Positions 61,212-64,000 of a DNA stretch of 64,000 nt are shown in pieces. Each line of letters opens with the position of its first letter. The first letter of the stretch is position 1. The DNA comes from Bryobacterales bacterium (GTDB lineage Bacteria > Acidobacteriota > Terriglobia > Bryobacterales > UBA6623), in assembly GCA_028819575.1 (NCBI GenBank), contig JAPPLB010000077.1, positions 58,162-122,161 on the forward strand. The letters are read 5' to 3'. Under the pieces are notes generated by a model. It had not been told where the DNA came from, made no database searches, and saw only the letters and a program-made list of their open reading frames with translations. Made by a program: the position numbers and the translations under genes.

Positions 61212-62969
61212 CTAGTCCAAGATCAACTCTATCAACTTTTCCGAGGGGTCTAATCCGGACACACGAAAGCTACGCACTTGCCCCGCCTTGAGCGGCTCGC
61301 TCCCCGCGCCGCCGGCGTCTTTGCCGCCACTCTTCCAGGCGGCCTGCAGCATCGCCCCGAGCGAGGAGACGCTGGCGCCGGCGCTGCCGCTTGCCGGGGC
61401 TGCCGATACAAGCGACTCTTTGATCGGGCAGATTGCCCGGACACCCTCGCCCAACTCGACGAGCGCTTGGGTCTGCTTCACACGAAGCACACGACCGGTC
61501 ACGGTGTCGCCTACTTCGCAGGACATCAGGAAGACATCCTGCGAATCGGGATCGAGCTGTTTCATGCCCAGCTTCAAGCGCCGCTTCTCGCGGTCCAGTT
61601 CGAGCACCACGACCTTCACTTTCTGATCGGCCTTCAGCATTTCGCGGGGATGATCGAGGCGCTCCCCGGTGGTGATATCGGAGACATGCAGCAGGCCCTC
61701 AATGCCGTCAGACACTTCGATGAAGGCGCCGAACTTCGCGAGGTTGCGCACCACGCCTTCAACAACCGTGCCTGGTTCGAGTTCCTTCGCGGCGCGCTCC
61801 CAAGGATCGCCCAAAGCCTGCTTCAAGCCGAGTCCGATACGCCGCTCAGCAGGCTTGAAATCGAGAACGACGACCTCCACGGCTTCACCGATGTTCAGCA
61901 GATCTCCTGGATGCCGGACCTTACGCGCCCAGGACATTTCCGAAATGTGGATCAGCCCTTCGACACCCGACTCGATCTCGACGAAAGCGCCGAAATCCTT
62001 GAGGCGCGTTATCGTGCCCTTCACGCGATCGCCGACGTGGAGCTTCTCGGCGACGAGTGTCCATGGGTCGGGATTCATTTGCTTCAGCCCGACCGAGATC
62101 CGCTCGCCGCCCTTCTCGATCTTCAGGACCTTGACCTCGAGTTCCCGGCCTTCCGATAGAACAGCGGCCGGATCTTTCACACGCGAGTACGAAATATCCG
62201 AGACGTGCAGCAGGCCGTCGACGCCGCCGAGGTCCACGAACGCGCCAAAGCCTCGCACACTTCGGATGACGCCCTTCACGACCATACCGGGCTGTAGACC
62301 GGCGATGGTGTTGCGCCGCGCCTCTTCGCGCTCTTCTTCAAGGATCACGCGGCGGTCGACAATGATGTTCTCGTCGTCGACGTCAAGCTGGATAATGCGG
62401 CAACGGACTTCCTGACCGACCAGCTTCTTGAGGTCCTCCGAATCCCGGACACCGGTTCGCGAAGCCGGCATGAAGGCGCGCGCGCCCACGTCCACGGCCA
62501 AGCCGCCCTTGACGACTTCCTTGACGGCGCCGGTGATGGCGGTACCGTTCCGGAAAGCCATCTCGAACTGTGACCAGTCTCTCGGGCGCTCGGCGATGAC
62601 GCGAGAAAGAGTCAGGTAGCCGTCCGCAGAGCGCCCTGTGATGGAGACCAGCACAGAATCTCCCACTGAGAGATCCAGGTTGCCGTCCGGCGCGGAAGGG
62701 TTCTTCGCAGATTCGAGAGGTAAAAACGCTTCGGACTTCTGGCCGATGTCGACAAAAAGACCGTCGCCGCGCACACTCACCACCGTTCCCTGGAGCAGCC
62801 CATCAGAGAACGCATCGACGGGAGCATGATTTCCTGGTTGTTCCCCTTCGTCGAGCAGTTCGCTCAAGTCGACGTCTTGGCTTTCAAAGGCCCTTTCCTC
62901 TTCAGCGGAGATGGGCGCGGGCTGGCCGGGCACCAAGCCCACGGATGCCTTCGGTTCCGCTTGCTTCAT
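61212..62969 (-). CDS. rpsA: 30S ribosomal protein S1
   Basis: Protein of 585 residues with six S1 (OB-fold) domains. They begin around GTVVSVRGDGLFVDIG, GAVKEVVKGGLAVDVG, GVIRSVRGFGAFVDLGG, GTITRLKDFGAFVEIES, GVVRNLAKFGAFIEVSD and GRVLRVKQTQALVELG. ATG 62969 follows GGAAGGGAAAGC; the open frame upstream (to 63218) is not conserved in style. S1 binds mRNA at the ribosome. The first 60 residues are an acidic extension (AEEERAFESQDVDLSELLDEGEQ), and the last domain is degenerate. It lies 275 bases from mazF, with a repeat copy between them. Confidence 0.95.
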   Translation of the reverse strand: MKQAEPKASVGLVPGQPAPISAEEERAFESQDVDLSELLDEGEQPGNHAPVDAFSDGLLQGTVVSVRGDGLFVDIGQKSEAFLPLESAKNPSAPDGNLDLSVGDSVLVSITGRSADGYLTLSRVIAERPRDWSQFEMAFRNGTAITGAVKEVVKGGLAVDVGARAFMPASRTGVRDSEDLKKLVGQEVRCRIIQLDVDDENIIVDRRVILEEEREEARRNTIAGLQPGMVVKGVIRSVRGFGAFVDLGGVDGLLHVSDISYSRVKDPAAVLSEGRELEVKVLKIEKGGERISVGLKQMNPDPWTLVAEKLHVGDRVKGTITRLKDFGAFVEIESGVEGLIHISEMSWARKVRHPGDLLNIGEAVEVVVLDFKPAERRIGLGLKQALGDPWERAAKELEPGTVVEGVVRNLAKFGAFIEVSDGIEGLLHVSDITTGERLDHPREMLKADQKVKVVVLELDREKRRLKLGMKQLDPDSQDVFLMSCEVGDTVTGRVLRVKQTQALVELGEGVRAICPIKESLVSAAPASGSAGASVSSLGAMLQAAWKSGGKDAGGAGSEPLKAGQVRSFRVSGLDPSEKLIELILD

Positions 62970-63114
62970 TGCTTTCCCTTCCGCCAATCCACATTGTGAC
63001 ACAGGGGTACGACGGCAGCGTTCGGCGGCGCGAGCGGCAGCATGATGAGATCCGCCGTTCCGGTCGGCGGTTTTTTTGCGACCCTTTCGCACCCACGGCG
63101 AACCGAACGGGTGT

Positions 63115-63247
63115 AAAGTCCGTGTTTCGTGTCCCGCGATTCGTGAATAACCGTATGAACCGTGTTGCCGGCGCGGGCGCCGCGCGCCTCGTCCTGACGG
63201 CCCTCTCACGCACTTCACGTCGCCACCTGGTGAAAAAATGCAGGTCA
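63115..63247 (+). repeat. MITE-like repeat, copy 7 (right part)
   Basis: The right end is CTGACGGCCCTCTCACGCAC (63193-63212), then TTCACGTCGCCACCTGGTGA and AAAAATGCAGGTCAG (63233-63247). The upstream part CCGTGTTTCGTGTCCCGCGATTCG resembles the middle of copy 2 (11731-11935). The last three bases (TCA at 63245-63247) are also the mazF stop codon on the minus strand. Confidence 0.8.
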
Positions 63248-63577
63248 GGCAGCGAACATTTCCTGCAAGGCTTGCAGCACCTTGGTCACGGTTGCCGGTG
63301 AAAGCCGGCCAAGCCGCCTGGTCAGCCGTTCCGTATCAACCGCTCGAATCTGGTCTACAGCGACGAAGCCGGCACGTTTCTGAAAGCGGCACGGCACACG
63401 CCACGGATAGGCTCGTCCGCCGGTGGTCATGGGGGCTACGATCGTCGTGCGCAGGTATTGATTCAGCTCGTTGGGCGAGAGAACGAGACACGGGCGTGTC
63501 TTACGAATCTCACTGCCGGTCGTTGGATCGAGACTCACGAGGTGCACGTCACCGCGGCGGCAGACTACCACTCCCAT
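63245..63577 (-). CDS. mazF: MazF-type toxin (PemK/MazF fold)
   Basis: Protein of 110 residues, the family norm. MGVVVCRRGDVHLVSLDPTTGSEIRKTRPCLVLSPNELNQ has the typical RRGDV and G-x-E-x-x-K-T-RP-C-x-V start, with the central RTTIVAPMTTGG and SVFQ-like FVAVDQIRAVD. It likely cleaves RNA. The start overlaps the mazE stop by 13 bases, and the stop overlaps the repeat's edge. The repressor function is through MazE. Confidence 0.93.
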   Translation of the reverse strand: MGVVVCRRGDVHLVSLDPTTGSEIRKTRPCLVLSPNELNQYLRTTIVAPMTTGGRAYPWRVPCRFQKRAGFVAVDQIRAVDTERLTRRLGRLSPATVTKVLQALQEMFAA

Positions 63578-63816
63578 TCCTTACTGTCGAAGTCAGTCGA
63601 TTGCGGCGGATCAAGGAGTTGATCGTAGCCCCGAGCGTGCATATCCCTAGCGGCATCAACCCACCCTGCGCGGGGCTGGCGCGCCGCTGTGAGGACCAGT
63701 CTCCCGGGCTCGGCCCTGAGCTCGACTTCCGCCGGCAACTCTGCTTGCTCCAAGATGGCTTTGGGGATCCGAATCCCCTGAGAATTGCCGATTCGAACAA
63801 TACGGGTCGTCGTCAT
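63565..63816 (-). CDS. mazE: MazE-type antitoxin (AbrB/SpoVT fold)
   Basis: Protein of 83 residues. MTTTRIVRIGNSQGIRIPKAILEQAELPAEVEL is the swapped-hairpin AbrB/MazE DNA-binding domain. A flexible C-terminal tail (YDQLLDPPQSTDFDSKEWEW) is acidic and aromatic, as in MazE that inhibits MazF. The start codon lies inside the palindromic operator. Autorepression is expected. Confidence 0.92.
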   Translation of the reverse strand: MTTTRIVRIGNSQGIRIPKAILEQAELPAEVELRAEPGRLVLTAARQPRAGWVDAARDMHARGYDQLLDPPQSTDFDSKEWEW

Positions 63817-63838
63817 GTAAATACAGTGTAATTACATG
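63814..63838. promoter_or_regulatory. Palindromic operator at mazE start
   Basis: CATGTAA (63814-63820) and TTACATG (63832-63838) are the arms of an almost perfect 25-base inverted repeat with inner arms TACA/TGTA, one mismatch pair only. It covers the mazE start codon. MazE-type repressors bind such sites, so autoregulation is the natural reading. Confidence 0.65.
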
Positions 63839-63947
63839 CAGTACATTCCGCAATACACGCTTCATAGAACGGAATCACGCGAGACCTCACGACTCAGTGC
63901 TGTCTGGGACGGCCCCAAGGGATACAGCTATGCGAGGCCGTGTCCCC

Positions 63948-64000
63948 TAGCCTGCATTTCTCACCACGTGGCGAGGCGAAGTGGGTGAGAGGGCCGTCAG
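63948..64000 (-). repeat. MITE-like repeat, copy 8 (inverted, cut by window end)
   Basis: TAGCCTGCATTTCTCACCAC followed by GTGGCGAGGCGAAGTGGGTG and AGAGGGCCGTCAG is the reverse complement of the right end of copies 2, 4, 5 and 7. The element continues beyond the window. Confidence 0.85.

Overview
The window is a GC-rich, gene-dense chromosomal segment. The best guess for the source is an Acidobacteriota-like bacterium (Bryobacterales/Solibacter-type), with Planctomycetota or Verrucomicrobiota as alternatives. This rests on gene content: Tat-exported Cys-type sulfatases, a two-propeller sialidase, a ceramidase-like enzyme, FecR/DUF6600-type and carboxypeptidase-regulatory-like proteins, a heme c/TPR fusion, and a coenzyme F420 operon. 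No rRNA is present, so the assignment is inference. Housekeeping genes scattered among accessory genes (topA, mutS2, accD-folC-plsC, pgsA, leuS, nfo, rpsA, two tRNAs) show that this is chromosome and not a plasmid or phage.

Layout. 1-8.7 kb: 5'-truncated topA, pabA/trpG, a minus-strand group of exported proteins (aldo/keto reductase, TIM-barrel-like protein, SRPBCC-like protein) and a 2OG-Fe(II) oxygenase. 8.9-11.6 kb: overlapping ECF sigma, anti-sigma and secreted-protein genes. 12-20.6 kb: mutS2, a NUDIX hydrolase, two small secreted carboxypeptidase-regulatory-like proteins, a thioredoxin lipoprotein, a sulfatase and membrane proteins. 20.6-23.8 kb: a compact F420 operon (npdG-cofD-cofC-cofE, minus strand) diverging from an EamA transporter. 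24.9-28 kb: accD-folC-plsC and initiator tRNA-Met. 28.2-37.5 kb: a glycan-foraging region with two sulfatases, a tandem sialidase and a heptaheme/TPR membrane protein. It also holds three broken genes: an AGE-type epimerase start, a sulfatase start and a sialidase 3' end. 38-45.4 kb: a serine hydrolase, an SDR enzyme, small membrane proteins, a FecR-type protein with a very long Arg/Ser/Gly tail, a sirtuin and tRNA-Gln. 45.8-55.7 kb: a DraG-fold protein lacking its metal ligands, pgsA, an NHL propeller, a ROK kinase, CreD, a GH32/43-like propeller with a ceramidase-like enzyme, a VOC protein and a HEAT-like protein. 55.8-64 kb: a GNAT acetyltransferase, leuS, nfo, an SMP-30-like lipoprotein, rpsA and a mazEF toxin-antitoxin pair.

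The most striking structure that genes do not explain is a dispersed family of about 190-205 bp non-coding elements. They have near-identical inverted ends (TAGCCTGCATTTCTCACC / GGTGAGAAATGCAGGCTA) and occur in at least eight full or partial copies, without a transposase in the window. Two copies lie at the very ends of genes and overlap their stop codons (the NHL gene and mazF), one is an internal-deletion derivative, and two inverted copies bracket mazEF. This looks like a MITE-like family using TA targets.
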